Assembly: GCA_020348385.1 (NCBI GenBank)
Contig: CP070750.1
Location: forward strand, 541,410-577,042
Reading direction: 5' to 3'
Length of the DNA stretch: 35,633 nucleotides
Source: Candidatus Aminicenantota bacterium
GTDB taxonomy: Bacteria > Acidobacteriota > Aminicenantia > Aminicenantales > Aminicenantaceae
This document shows, piece by piece, positions 24,400 to 32,305 of this stretch. Position 1 is the first letter of the stretch; every line of letters starts with the position of its first letter. The notes below the pieces were generated by a model. It worked only from the letters and a program-made list of their open reading frames with translations. It made no database searches and was not told the DNA's origin. Both the position numbers and the translations under genes were made by a program.

Positions 24400-27150
24400 A
24401 TGAGACAGCGCGACCAATCCAAAGAGCAACTTCAAGAAGAGTTGACCTTGGCGAAAAAGCAAGTCACAAAATTACGTAATTCCGAGTCCGAACATAAAAA
24501 AACAAACATGAAGCGACAAGAATGCGAGGAGATGTATAGAAATCTGGTGGAAAAGGCCTGTGATGGAATCGCCATCATTCAAGACTTGATGTTAATTTAT
24601 GTCAACCCACATCTGGCTGCAATGATAGGCTATTCTGAAGAATATTTTATCCATAAGTCTTTTACAGATTTTATCCATCCGGATGAGCTACCCAAGGTGG
24701 TGGATCGTCACAAACGCCGTTTGGCAGGGGAGGAGGTGCCTTCCATTTATGAATCGGCCATAAAAGCCAAGGATGGCCGGAAGGTATTGGTTGAGTTCAA
24801 CGTCAGCCAAAATGTGTATCTTGGAAAATCCACCACCTTTGTGTTCGTCCGGGATATAACCGAGCGCAAAAAGGAAGAAAAAATCCAGGCCTCAATCTAC
24901 AGAATTTCAGAGGCTGCTTATTCTGCAGGAGACCTACCGGAATTTTACCAGACTATCCACAAAATCATTGCCGATCTCATGCCTGCCAAAGATAATTTTT
25001 ATATCTCTCTTTATGATGAGAACACGAACATGCTTCATTTTCCGTATTTTGTCGATGAGGAAGAGGAGAATCCCGATCCTCAAGAATTGGGGAAGGGCCT
25101 GACAGAGTATGTTTTTCGGACTGGCCGCTCACTCTTGGCTTCGCCCAAAGTGTTCGCAGAGCTGGAAAAGAAGGGAGAAGTGATTTCGATCGGTCCTCCT
25201 TCGATCGACTGGCTAGGCGTGCCTCTCAAAATCGGCGGAAAAACTATCGGCGTTTTGACTGTCCAGAGTTACACGGAGGGAGTCAGATACACAGAAGAAG
25301 AGAAAAATATCTTGACCTTTATCGCTGAGCAAATCGCCATGGCCATCGAACGCAAACAGGCAACCCAGGTATTGACGAAAAGCGAAAAACAGATCCGGAC
25401 ATTGATCGAAGCCATTCCAGCTTCCATATATTTCAAGGATATAGAAGGCAAGAATCTTGTGGTAAACAGGGCTTTTGAAGAATTGGTGGGCAAGAAAAGG
25501 GAAGAAATCATCGGGAAGACCGATGATGAGCTTATTCCTAAGAAACTAGCCGATCAATGCCACAAGAGCGATGATAAGATCTTTAAAACCGGGAAGATTT
25601 ATCATGGTGAGGAAAAACATCTCAGACAAAACGGAGAGATGTGTTATTTCGAAACAATAAAATCACCTATCCCCGATGAGTTCGGCGAAATCGTGGGTCT
25701 TGTAGGCGTCAGTCACGACATCACCGAACGCAAGAAAACAGAAGAAGCTTTGGCAACATCTCAAGAACGCTACCGAGATCTGGTGGAGAAAGCTGGGATT
25801 GCAATTTTGCTTGATGACAAAGGAGGGAATTTCCAGTATTTGAATGAGAGATATGCTCGGCTGTTCGGGTATTCTGTAGAGGAGATGGGAAAAAAATCCA
25901 TCCGCGATGTGGTTTTCGCCGATGATCTGGATATGGTTATGCGATATCACAAAAACCGTGTGCAGGGGAAAGAGGCCCCATCCCGGTATGAATTCAGAGG
26001 AATAAAAAAAGATAGATCCCTTATTTACCTCGAAATCAATGCCGAGGCCAGAAAAAGGGGGAAAAAAATCGTTGGCACGCGCTGTTACATATGGGATATC
26101 ACGGCACGCAAGAAGGCAGAAAAGGCCTTGAGTCATAGCGAAGAAAAATACAAAACCATCGCCGAAAACATTGATGTGGGAATATACCGGACCTCATCCG
26201 GAGTAGATGGCCGTTTCATCGAAGCCAATCCCGCCATCGTGAAAATGTTTGGTTTCAATGACAAACAAGAATTTCTCAATGTCGATGTTTCAAAACTTTA
26301 TCATGACCCAAAAGGCCGGAAATCATTCCAGAAAAAGATGTTGCAGGATGGATTTGTGAAAAATGAGGAAGTGCTTCTGAAGAAAAAAGACGGGACGCCT
26401 TTCTTAGGATCAGTGTGTGCAGTAGTTGTACGAGATGAGAAGGGCAAAATCAGATATTTTGATGGGATTGTTGAGGATATCACAGAACGCAAAGAAGCTG
26501 AGGAAAAGCTTAAAACTTCCCTTGTGGAGAAAGAGGTCCTTCTTCGTGAAATTCATCATCGGGTGAAAAACAATCTTCAGATTATTTCGAGCCTTCTCAA
26601 TCTGCAATCGCGCCACATCGAAGATGAGCCCGCTCTGGATATGTTTCAAGAAAGTCGCAACCGGGTGCGTTCGATGGCACTCGTTCATGAGAAATTGTAC
26701 AGGTCTGAAGATTTAGCTAAAGTGGACTTTTGTGAGTACATCCGAAGCCTAGGGAGACATTTGTTCATGTCCTACGGCATCCATTCTGCTGCCATTGATC
26801 TGGATGTGACTGTCAAAGATGTCTTTTTAGATATCAACACATCCATTCCTTGTGGACTGATTATCAATGAATTGATCTCCAACTCTCTCAAGCATGCATT
26901 TTTAGGAAGAGAGAAGGGAAAGATTCGTGTTGCTCTACGGTCTGAAAAAAAGGGCAAATACAAGTTGATGGTCAGCGATGATGGCGTGGGATTACCGAAA
27001 GGTTTGGATGTGACAGAGACCGAATCATTGGGTCTCCAATTGGTAAACATGTTGGTTGAGCAGCTTCAAGGAACTCTGATTGTCGATAATAACAAAGGCA
27101 CTTCCTTTGAAATCGTCTTTGAAAAGCTCGACTATCGCGCTAGACACTGA
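24400..27150 (+). CDS. Multi-PAS/GAF sensor histidine kinase (HisKA_2 type)
   Basis: 916 residues, with no membrane helix, so cytoplasmic. Order: N-terminal coiled coil (1-40); PAS 1 (about 42-155); GAF (about 165-320, 'LGVPLKIGGKTIGVLTVQSY'); PAS 2 (about 330-445); PAS 3 (about 455-575); PAS 4 (about 585-700), with 'DITERK' or similar linkers closing most PAS units; HisKA_2 dimerisation domain (about 712-790) with 'EIHHRVKNNLQIISSLL', in which His720 is the probable phosphorylation site; and HATPase (about 800-912) with 'INELISNSLKHAF' and 'DDGVGLP'. There is no fused receiver and no response regulator nearby, so the partner is elsewhere. AGGAGG (24375-24380) is 19 bases from the ATG, which is unusually far. 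Confidence 0.93.
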   Translation: MRQRDQSKEQLQEELTLAKKQVTKLRNSESEHKKTNMKRQECEEMYRNLVEKACDGIAIIQDLMLIYVNPHLAAMIGYSEEYFIHKSFTDFIHPDELPKVVDRHKRRLAGEEVPSIYESAIKAKDGRKVLVEFNVSQNVYLGKSTTFVFVRDITERKKEEKIQASIYRISEAAYSAGDLPEFYQTIHKIIADLMPAKDNFYISLYDENTNMLHFPYFVDEEEENPDPQELGKGLTEYVFRTGRSLLASPKVFAELEKKGEVISIGPPSIDWLGVPLKIGGKTIGVLTVQSYTEGVRYTEEEKNILTFIAEQIAMAIERKQATQVLTKSEKQIRTLIEAIPASIYFKDIEGKNLVVNRAFEELVGKKREEIIGKTDDELIPKKLADQCHKSDDKIFKTGKIYHGEEKHLRQNGEMCYFETIKSPIPDEFGEIVGLVGVSHDITERKKTEEALATSQERYRDLVEKAGIAILLDDKGGNFQYLNERYARLFGYSVEEMGKKSIRDVVFADDLDMVMRYHKNRVQGKEAPSRYEFRGIKKDRSLIYLEINAEARKRGKKIVGTRCYIWDITARKKAEKALSHSEEKYKTIAENIDVGIYRTSSGVDGRFIEANPAIVKMFGFNDKQEFLNVDVSKLYHDPKGRKSFQKKMLQDGFVKNEEVLLKKKDGTPFLGSVCAVVVRDEKGKIRYFDGIVEDITERKEAEEKLKTSLVEKEVLLREIHHRVKNNLQIISSLLNLQSRHIEDEPALDMFQESRNRVRSMALVHEKLYRSEDLAKVDFCEYIRSLGRHLFMSYGIHSAAIDLDVTVKDVFLDINTSIPCGLIINELISNSLKHAFLGREKGKIRVALRSEKKGKYKLMVSDDGVGLPKGLDVTETESLGLQLVNMLVEQLQGTLIVDNNKGTSFEIVFEKLDYRARH

Positions 27151-27158
27151 TGGGATCT

Positions 27159-27233
27159 GGTTTTCATTACTTTCATAATTAATGTAATTCTTGTAAAATC
27201 GAATCCCCGAAATTTATGAAAGTTATGAAAACC
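27159..27233 (+). repeat. 20-bp inverted repeat after the histidine kinase gene
   Basis: GGTTTTCATTACTTTCATAA (27159-27178) and its inverted partner (27214-27233) match at 19 of 20 positions, separated by 35 bases. Each arm itself holds two spaced copies of a TTTCAT-like unit. It begins nine bases after the kinase stop. There is no T-tract after it, so a simple intrinsic terminator is unlikely; an operator cluster or a mobile-element remnant are alternatives. Confidence 0.75.
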
Positions 27234-27350
27234 TGGAATTTCATACCATGAAGTACGGGATAAAAAGGCGGTTCCTCTGGGCATGATTTTTTTAGGAGCC
27301 TATTTCTTCGAGAAAAGCGAAAGCGTTTAACCACTATTACAGATAGAAAT

Positions 27351-28394
27351 ATGTCATTGCAAACCAATTACACTCGCAATCTAATAGTAAAAACAGAACG
27401 ATTGAAATTGGGACTTGCCGAAATATCCCATGAACACCTTTATTCAGCGCTTATTCCCACGCCCATCACAAAAGGCTACAGGAGCCGGGCCAAATACAAA
27501 GTATTCGGAAATCCCAAAAGCTTCAGCATAAAAGGAACGGACCCGATATGTGGGGAAGTTCCTTATGAGGATTCCCTTTGGGTGATGCCATCTTGGGGAA
27601 GAAAGCTTGTGGTCCAGGTCGTCGAAATCATTTCTGATAAGTTGACGCATTTTTGGGTCGATGGATTCGAGGTTCAACTTGCCCATGGCAACAAGCACGC
27701 GCACATAACCTTATCTGTGAAAAGGCAGGATAGAAAATCTTACGCAGAGCTGGCCGAGTTCATGCTCGACAAAATTTCATCACTTGAAGGCGTTTCCATA
27801 CCTTCCAAAAAACAAGACATGGGGAAGTCTTATCTTTTGCATACCATCGACAAAAAGAAATTTTATGCCCAATATGCTGCTTTTTTCCAATCCAACGCTA
27901 GCTTGACCACAAAGCTCGTGAAAGAAGTCACGTATCAATGTGAAAAATTAGATTTTTACAGGATTTTAGATCTGTATTGTGGCGTTGGCCTTTTTTCTTT
28001 ATCGATTGCAGAGAATACCACCCCCGTTCTTGGAGTGGATATCAACAAAAGAGCAATAGACAGTGCACGGCTAAATGCAAGAAAAATGGATCTTGGCCAG
28101 GTTTCCTTTATATGCAGCCCTGTGGAGAATTTCTTGCAAAGCGCTTCCATCGGTACGAACGACCTGGTCATTATCGATCCTCCCCGCTCTGGTTGTCCAG
28201 AATCATTAATCCATATCGTATCCGAGCGCAAACCCGATTTCATTTGTTCGATTTCCTGTGCTCTGCCTTCCCATATCCGCAACCTCAAGCAATGGATGAG
28301 GAATAGCTATGATGTCCAATCCATTACAGCTTTGGATATGTTTCCCTTCACAGAATATTTAGAAACAGTCGTATTTTTGCAAAGAAAGAACTAG
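27351..28394 (+). CDS. m5U RNA methyltransferase (TrmA/RlmC/RlmD family)
   Basis: 347 residues. A Rossmann methyltransferase with the family's signatures: 'FFQSNASLTTKLV' (substrate/flip motif, about 178-190), SAM-binding 'ILDLYCGVGLFSLS' (about 205-218), 'VIIDPPRSG' (about 272-280), the catalytic cysteine in 'SISCALPSHIRNL' (consensus SCNPATLARDL) and the terminal 'DMFPFTEYLETVVFL' with the expected general-base Glu. It has no N-terminal TRAM domain and no four-cysteine iron-sulphur motif, so it is the short form. It should place a 5-methyl group on a uridine in tRNA or rRNA; which one cannot be told. No clear ribosome site precedes the ATG, and the frame is open upstream to 27264, so the start is uncertain. 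Confidence 0.88.
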   Translation: MSLQTNYTRNLIVKTERLKLGLAEISHEHLYSALIPTPITKGYRSRAKYKVFGNPKSFSIKGTDPICGEVPYEDSLWVMPSWGRKLVVQVVEIISDKLTHFWVDGFEVQLAHGNKHAHITLSVKRQDRKSYAELAEFMLDKISSLEGVSIPSKKQDMGKSYLLHTIDKKKFYAQYAAFFQSNASLTTKLVKEVTYQCEKLDFYRILDLYCGVGLFSLSIAENTTPVLGVDINKRAIDSARLNARKMDLGQVSFICSPVENFLQSASIGTNDLVIIDPPRSGCPESLIHIVSERKPDFICSISCALPSHIRNLKQWMRNSYDVQSITALDMFPFTEYLETVVFLQRKN

Positions 28395-28409
28395 TCTGAG
28401 TTATTCACG
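28395..28409 (+). repeat. Dispersed CTGAGTYATTCACG motif copy
   Basis: TCTGAGTTATTCACG immediately follows the methyltransferase stop and matches 13 of 15 bases of the copy at 10103-10117. Shorter relatives lie at 30781-30789 and 30796-30805, and an inverted copy at 10347-10360. Function unknown. Confidence 0.4.
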
Positions 28410-28464
28410 AGTTGTCATAGCTAGTTTTATTTTTTATAATCGTCAGGACCAGGATACATTCCTC

Positions 28465-29484
28465 ATGAAAGGGAAAAAAAGGATTTACTTCTCCCTCTTG
28501 ATGTTTTTTGCGGTCTTTTTTATAGGTGTGATCGGATTTAAGATTATCGGGGGAGACAAATGGTCCTTTCTCGACAGCCTGTATATGACCGTGATCACGC
28601 TGTCTACGGTTGGATATGGAGAAGTGGTCGATCTCAGTGCAAATCCTGGGGCCAGAGCGTTCACCATTGTTTTTATCCTCCTCAGTCTAGGTACGATCGC
28701 TTTTGCCGTGACCTCTATCACCAGTTTTATCGTCGAGGGGGAGTTGAAAAACCTTCTTGGGAGACGAAGGATGGAAAAAGAAATTTCCAAATTGAAGGAT
28801 CACTATATCGTTTGTGGTTCGGATGAGACATCTCAAACAGTCATCCAGGAGCTTGTTTTGACCAAAAGACCTTTCGTCGTGGTCGAACCCTTACAGGAAA
28901 AAATCGAGAAGCTTTCTTCTCCGGGAAATATCCTTTTTGTTCATGGCGACCCTACAGAAGACAATGTCCTCATTCAGGCCGGTATCGAAAAGGCGAAGGG
29001 AATCATCCTTTCTTTACCCAGTGATGAGGCGAACCTTTTTGTCACGATATCCGCAAGAAGCCTCAATCCCGATGTCCGAATCGTGACTAAAGGGATCGAT
29101 GTCAAATCCCATAAAAAGATGTTCAAGGCGGGTTCGGATGCAGTCGTATCACCCGAATTCATCGGAGGAATGAGGATGGTCTCCGAGATGATTCGCCCGG
29201 CTGTTGTGACGTTTCTGGATATGATGTTGCGGGATAGGGAAGAAATTCTCCGGTTCGAAGAAATACATGTGGATAAAAACTCCACCTTTGTGGGCAAGAC
29301 GATCGGCGAGGCGAACATCGATAAAGAGACCAATTCACTTTTAGTGGCGCTCAAGAGAGCAGGTAGCGATAAATATGAATTTAATCCTTCCAAAAGTATA
29401 GAGATTCAAAAGGATGACGTCCTTGTTTTGATCGCTACTATGGATATGATCAAGCAGATCGAAAAAGTGGCTGCCGAAAACTAG
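28465..29484 (+). CDS. Two-helix K+ channel with TrkA/RCK domains
   Basis: 339 residues. Membrane helix 1 is at about 7-28, a pore helix with selectivity filter TVGYG at residues 48-52, and helix 2 at about 65-90 ('FTIVFILLSLGTIAFAVTSITSFIV'). The RCK_N (TrkA_N) domain starts near 112 ('HYIVCGSDETSQTVIQEL', a GxxxxG-like Rossmann site with altered glycines) and the RCK_C (TrkA_C) domain is at about 255-335. The layout is that of MthK/Kch-type potassium channels, gated by nucleotide or divalent-ion binding. The gene ends convergently with rmuC, and the two stops share the palindrome CTAG. Confidence 0.93.
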   Translation: MKGKKRIYFSLLMFFAVFFIGVIGFKIIGGDKWSFLDSLYMTVITLSTVGYGEVVDLSANPGARAFTIVFILLSLGTIAFAVTSITSFIVEGELKNLLGRRRMEKEISKLKDHYIVCGSDETSQTVIQELVLTKRPFVVVEPLQEKIEKLSSPGNILFVHGDPTEDNVLIQAGIEKAKGIILSLPSDEANLFVTISARSLNPDVRIVTKGIDVKSHKKMFKAGSDAVVSPEFIGGMRMVSEMIRPAVVTFLDMMLRDREEILRFEEIHVDKNSTFVGKTIGEANIDKETNSLLVALKRAGSDKYEFNPSKSIEIQKDDVLVLIATMDMIKQIEKVAAEN

Positions 29485-30542
29485 CCCCCATCCGATTCTT
29501 CTTCGACTTTTTCGGGGAGTTTCTCTATACCTTCGGCGCTGACAATCTCCAGCTTATCGGAAAATCTATCCAGGCGTTTTTCAGCGTCATCGAATTTTGT
29601 TCGAGCGTGACCCAAATGGGATCCTAGTATCTCGAAATCTTTTCGGAACCGTATTAAATCTCCCTGAAGTCTGGTGAGGCGTTGGAAAATCTCGCGGGCA
29701 GACTTTTCGATCTGCAGTCCTTTGAGTCCTTGTACGATGACTTGTAAATAGGCATAGAAGGAGTTTGGGGAGACTGGGATCACCCTTTTCTTCAAGGCTG
29801 AGGAAAAAATGCTCCGCTCCTCGCCCAGGTTCTCATCCTTGAGGATCGTCTCATAATAAATGTTTTCAGCCGGAATGTACATCAATGCGAAGTCGTATGT
29901 GCCTTCATCGGGAAGGATGTATTTTTTGGATATCTCATTGATGTGTTTTTTTACGTCGGCCACGAATTTTTTCCGGAGGTCTTCTTTTTCCTTTGGGCTT
30001 TCTTCGCTTGCGTATTTTTGGAAATTTTCCAAAGGGAATTTGGCGTCGATCGGAACCATGTTGTCGCCGATATGGATGATCGCATCGACCATCTCCCCGC
30101 TTTTGAATTTGTGCTGGAGGTTGAAATAAGCAGGAGGCAGGATCTGACCAAGCAAGTCTCCTAAAAAAAGCTCGCCGAAACCTCCGCGGAATTTGGGTGC
30201 CCGCAAGAGGTTTTCCAGGTTGGAGATGTTTTTGGCTTTGTCCAGGACCTCTCGGGTGATCACCTCCATTTTGCCCAGATCCTTTTTGACATCGCCCAGG
30301 GTCCCGCCGATATCCCCGGTGGTCTTTCGAAACTGGCTGCTCATGTTCTGGAGCTGCTGGTTGATGTTCTGGGTGAGCTGGCCGATCTGCTGTTGCATCA
30401 AGGTTAGGGATTTATCTTGGGCTTGATCTTTTTTAAGCTCTTCGATCTTGGAAGAGGTTGCCCTTAAAGACCAGAGGAGAAGCAGCAAGATGAGCAACAG
30501 AATTCCAGCCAGAATGACGATAAGAAGAGTGATGTTGATCAT
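29481..30542 (-). CDS. rmuC: RmuC-family DNA recombination protein
   Basis: 353 residues. An N-terminal membrane helix (about 4-25) is followed by a coiled coil (25-110), then the RmuC domain (about 110-320), with 'RAPKFRGGFGELFLGDLL' and 'GEMVDAIIHIGDNMVPIDAKFPLENFQKY', the stretch holding the conserved acidic/lysine residues that suggest nuclease-like ancestry. RmuC limits inversions at short inverted repeats in E. coli; its exact mechanism is unclear. The ATG is at 30542. The stop overlaps the stop of the K+ channel gene by sharing CTAG (29481-29484). Confidence 0.92.
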   Translation of the reverse strand: MINITLLIVILAGILLLILLLLLWSLRATSSKIEELKKDQAQDKSLTLMQQQIGQLTQNINQQLQNMSSQFRKTTGDIGGTLGDVKKDLGKMEVITREVLDKAKNISNLENLLRAPKFRGGFGELFLGDLLGQILPPAYFNLQHKFKSGEMVDAIIHIGDNMVPIDAKFPLENFQKYASEESPKEKEDLRKKFVADVKKHINEISKKYILPDEGTYDFALMYIPAENIYYETILKDENLGEERSIFSSALKKRVIPVSPNSFYAYLQVIVQGLKGLQIEKSAREIFQRLTRLQGDLIRFRKDFEILGSHLGHARTKFDDAEKRLDRFSDKLEIVSAEGIEKLPEKVEEESDGG

Positions 30543-30658
30543 TGGGTATTATCTTGTGAGTCATTATAAATAAATACGCATGGGCGTGCAAACTCTCAAT
30601 TTATAATGGGAGGAATTGACAACGCCACACGACTTTTCTAAACTATGGGATACCAAAT

Positions 30659-30731
30659 GGCCCGTTAGCTCAACTGGTAGAGCAGCAGACTCTTAATCTG
30701 CGGGTTGAAGGTTCGAGTCCTTCACGGGTCA
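30659..30731 (+). tRNA. tRNA-Lys (anticodon CTT)
   Basis: A full 73-nt cloverleaf. The acceptor GGCCCGT/ACGGGTC pairs over 7 bp (one G-U), the D arm is 'GCTC...GAGC', the anticodon stem GCAGA/TCTGC has loop CTCTTAA, giving anticodon CTT, the variable loop is 5 nt, and the T stem GAAGG/CCTTC has loop TTCGAGT. The discriminator is A; CCA is not encoded. Confidence 0.95.
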
Positions 30732-30815
30732 TACCCTTTTCCCCTTACTTTTCAGCAACTTACCTTGTTTTCTAGTTTAGCCTGAGTCAACGAAACTGAG
30801 TCATTTTAAGCGATT

Positions 30816-30848
30816 TTGTCCACAAATTATCCACAAATTTTGTCCAAG
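30816..30848 (+). promoter_or_regulatory. DnaA-box-like cluster
   Basis: TTGTCCACA (30816-30824), TTATCCACA (30827-30835, a perfect E. coli-type DnaA box) and TTGTCCAAG (30840-30848), at steps of 11 and 13 bp, all in one orientation. It may be a DnaA-regulated site or an incidental repeat; no dnaA, dnaN or origin gene is nearby. Confidence 0.35.
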
Positions 30849-31195
30849 AAGTGGAGGAATTCGTAACAAAAATACCTAGATATCCTTAATGTCTTGTAAC
30901 TTTTATTATGTAAACAAATTTCCCCAAGAAGCCCCTTTCTCTTGTAAAACGGGAAATTATTAGATAAATACTCGCCAAACAATCCCCAAATTTACCATTC
31001 TCAGGTAAAAAACAGCCCAATAATAGGGCTCATATCCCACTTGATTAAAATTAGGACTGCTCAAAATCCTCAAAAAAATCTACTTGTATGTCCTTAAGTC
31101 TTGATACTGGACATAGAAATTCGGGGGTATAATTGGCTTCCCATTCCCTTTTAATATAATGGGTGCGGAATCGCGTAAATCGGGGGAGACAAATC

Positions 31196-31233
31196 TTAAC
31201 AAACTTTTAACAAATTCTTAACAACCTCTAACA
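31196..31233 (+). promoter_or_regulatory. Four direct repeats TTAACA (Pho-box-like)
   Basis: TTAACA at 31196, 31207 and 31218, and CTAACA at 31228, spaced 11, 11 and 10 bp, all direct. This layout matches the repeated TTAACA-type half-sites bound by PhoP/PhoB (OmpR-family) response regulators. A weak -10 (TATCTT 31254-31259) follows, 31 bases before the next gene's start. Confidence 0.5.
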
Positions 31234-31289
31234 ACTTCTCTTATGGCTTGAGTTATCTTGTTCATTGATGGATGAGCAGGAAGCCTGAG

Positions 31290-31781
31290 ATGAGAAAAGC
31301 AATTTCTTTGTTTTTGGTGTTTTCTGTACTTGCACTTTCAGGGGATTTATTTGCAAAAGAAAGAAAGGGTGCCGACCTAATTATCAAGAAAATAGATGGG
31401 CAGCAAGTAAGAGGAAGGCTAATTGCAGTTAAAGAAAATTCACCATTATTACTGGACAGAGAATCAGGAGCTGATGTGTCTGTGAATATTGGAGAGATTA
31501 GTACTATAAAAAAATCCTTATGGGGAAATGGATTGTTGTTAGGTAGTTTAATCGATGCAGGATTCGGGACAGTAGCAACTCCGGGGGATTCAGGAATCGG
31601 ATGGTACGCAATTGGAGCATTAGGAGGCGCATTAGCTGGTTCTCTAATTGGTCTTATAATCGCAAGTGCTGGTAGTGGAGGAATAAATGAAAAAATCCAT
31701 TTTAAGGGAAAATCCGATTCAGAAATAAAAGAGATTCTGGAAAAACTCCGCAAAAACGCCAGGGTCAGAAACGCTCGGTGA
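31290..31781 (+). CDS. Small exported protein with glycine-zipper region
   Basis: 163 residues from ATG 31290, which has AGGAAG six bases upstream; ATG 31272 lacks this. The signal peptide covers about 1-19 (ending DLFAKE). Residues 22-65 form a beta-rich region with 'GQQVRGRLIAVKENSPLLLDRESG' (Sm-like or small barrel in appearance), and residues 70-120 are a long glycine-rich hydrophobic part ('GNGLLLGSLIDAGFG', 'GALGGALAGSLIGLIIA') like a glycine zipper that inserts in membranes. The C-terminus is charged. I do not recognise a named family. Possible regulation by the TTAACA array upstream. Confidence 0.72.
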   Translation: MRKAISLFLVFSVLALSGDLFAKERKGADLIIKKIDGQQVRGRLIAVKENSPLLLDRESGADVSVNIGEISTIKKSLWGNGLLLGSLIDAGFGTVATPGDSGIGWYAIGALGGALAGSLIGLIIASAGSGGINEKIHFKGKSDSEIKEILEKLRKNARVRNAR

Positions 31782-32080
31782 TATTCGGAATCCCCCATGG
31801 CTGCCAGGATATCCCCAGGAGCAAGAAGATCCGTGGCGTGTAGGTCCTGATCATCTAAATAAAACACTCTATACAGAACCTAGCCTTTAGTCCCTACTGT
31901 TTCCCAGCCCCGAGGTCTCACCCAAGAGAGATCGAGGGGCAGAATAAGCCCCATGCCCATATCCACCCAACAATGACACCCATGTTCCCCCAGGGCTGTA
32001 CGGATGTGAGTAACCTGCTCTTTAATATATGCAATAAATTTTCGGCATATGGCGATGCTATTGCTCGGCATTTGAGGGTT
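31782..32080. other. Gap before the tRNA-Arg remnant
   Basis: No convincing gene in about 300 bases. Overlapping short ORFs in both directions look incidental. The stretch carries no complete tRNA 5' half to match the fragment that follows. Confidence 0.5.
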
Positions 32081-32128
32081 AACGGATTCCTAATCCGTGT
32101 GTCGCCAGTTCGAGTCTGGCCAGGGGTA
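32081..32128 (+). pseudogene. tRNA-Arg(CCT) 3' fragment
   Basis: Anticodon arm ACGGA-TTCCTAA-TCCGT (32082-32098, anticodon CCT), 5-nt variable loop, T arm GCCAG-TTCGAGT-CTGGC (32104-32120), then acceptor strand CAGGGGT and discriminator A (32121-32128). The 5' side does not fold: there is no matching ACCCCTG acceptor strand or D arm upstream. It is therefore a partial tRNA, as left by site-specific integration or by truncation. Antisense reading gives the well-known spurious 'PDSNWR' peptide. Confidence 0.75.
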
Positions 32129-32235
32129 CTCCTTTTTCCAGGGATAGAGCCTCATTCTCAGCTTTGTCAATCGTATCCATTTTGATGCAAGTTTGAGCAT
32201 TTTTGTCCCCACCTCGTCCACATGAGTGTGACATG

Positions 32236-32247
32236 GGGGAGAGGTCT
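32236..32247 (+). repeat. GGGGAGAGGTCT repeat, left copy
   Basis: The 12-mer recurs at 33858-33869. Flanks are similar too (TGGGGGAGAGGTCTGCTTTCG against TGGGGAGAGGTCTACTATTTCG). It is related in form to the REP-like GGGGACGGTTCTA at 1815-1827. It lies in the leader before a promoter. Confidence 0.5.
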
Positions 32248-32276
32248 GCTTTCGAGATCGACTGATGTGAAACAAG

Positions 32277-32305
32277 TTGCCAAAGTTAAGGTAGACCACT
32301 ATAAT
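32277..32305 (+). promoter_or_regulatory. Strong promoter of the lipoprotein gene
   Basis: TTGCCA (32277-32282), 17 bp, and perfect TATAAT (32300-32305) lie 57 bp upstream of the start at 32362, just right of the tRNA-Arg fragment. Confidence 0.7.

Larger units (their letters stand above)
30732..31289. other. Gene-poor stretch after tRNA-Lys
   Basis: No convincing gene in 558 bases. It holds a DnaA-box-like cluster (30816-30848), two adjacent hairpins (TTTACC...GGTAAA 30991-31009; AGCCC...GGGCT 31014-31030), an inverted pair TATGTCC/GGACATA (31087-31093 / 31109-31115), an imperfect direct repeat (about 30883-30902 and 31089-31108, 'CCTTAA.GTCTTG'), and the TTAACA array at 31196-31233. A structured RNA or element remnant is possible. 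Confidence 0.5.

Noticed and set aside
31262..31867. 201-residue minus-strand ORF
   Set aside because: It lies antisense to the small exported protein and has a low-complexity Pro/Ser-rich composition.
31880..32071. 63-residue minus-strand ORF in the gap before the tRNA-Arg fragment
   Set aside because: No ribosome site or family resemblance; could be a decayed fragment but cannot be supported.
30659..32128. Integrative element bounded by tRNA-Lys and the tRNA-Arg fragment
   Set aside because: The two tRNAs share only the universal TTCGAGTC of the T loop, so they are not a matching att pair, and no integrase lies between them.
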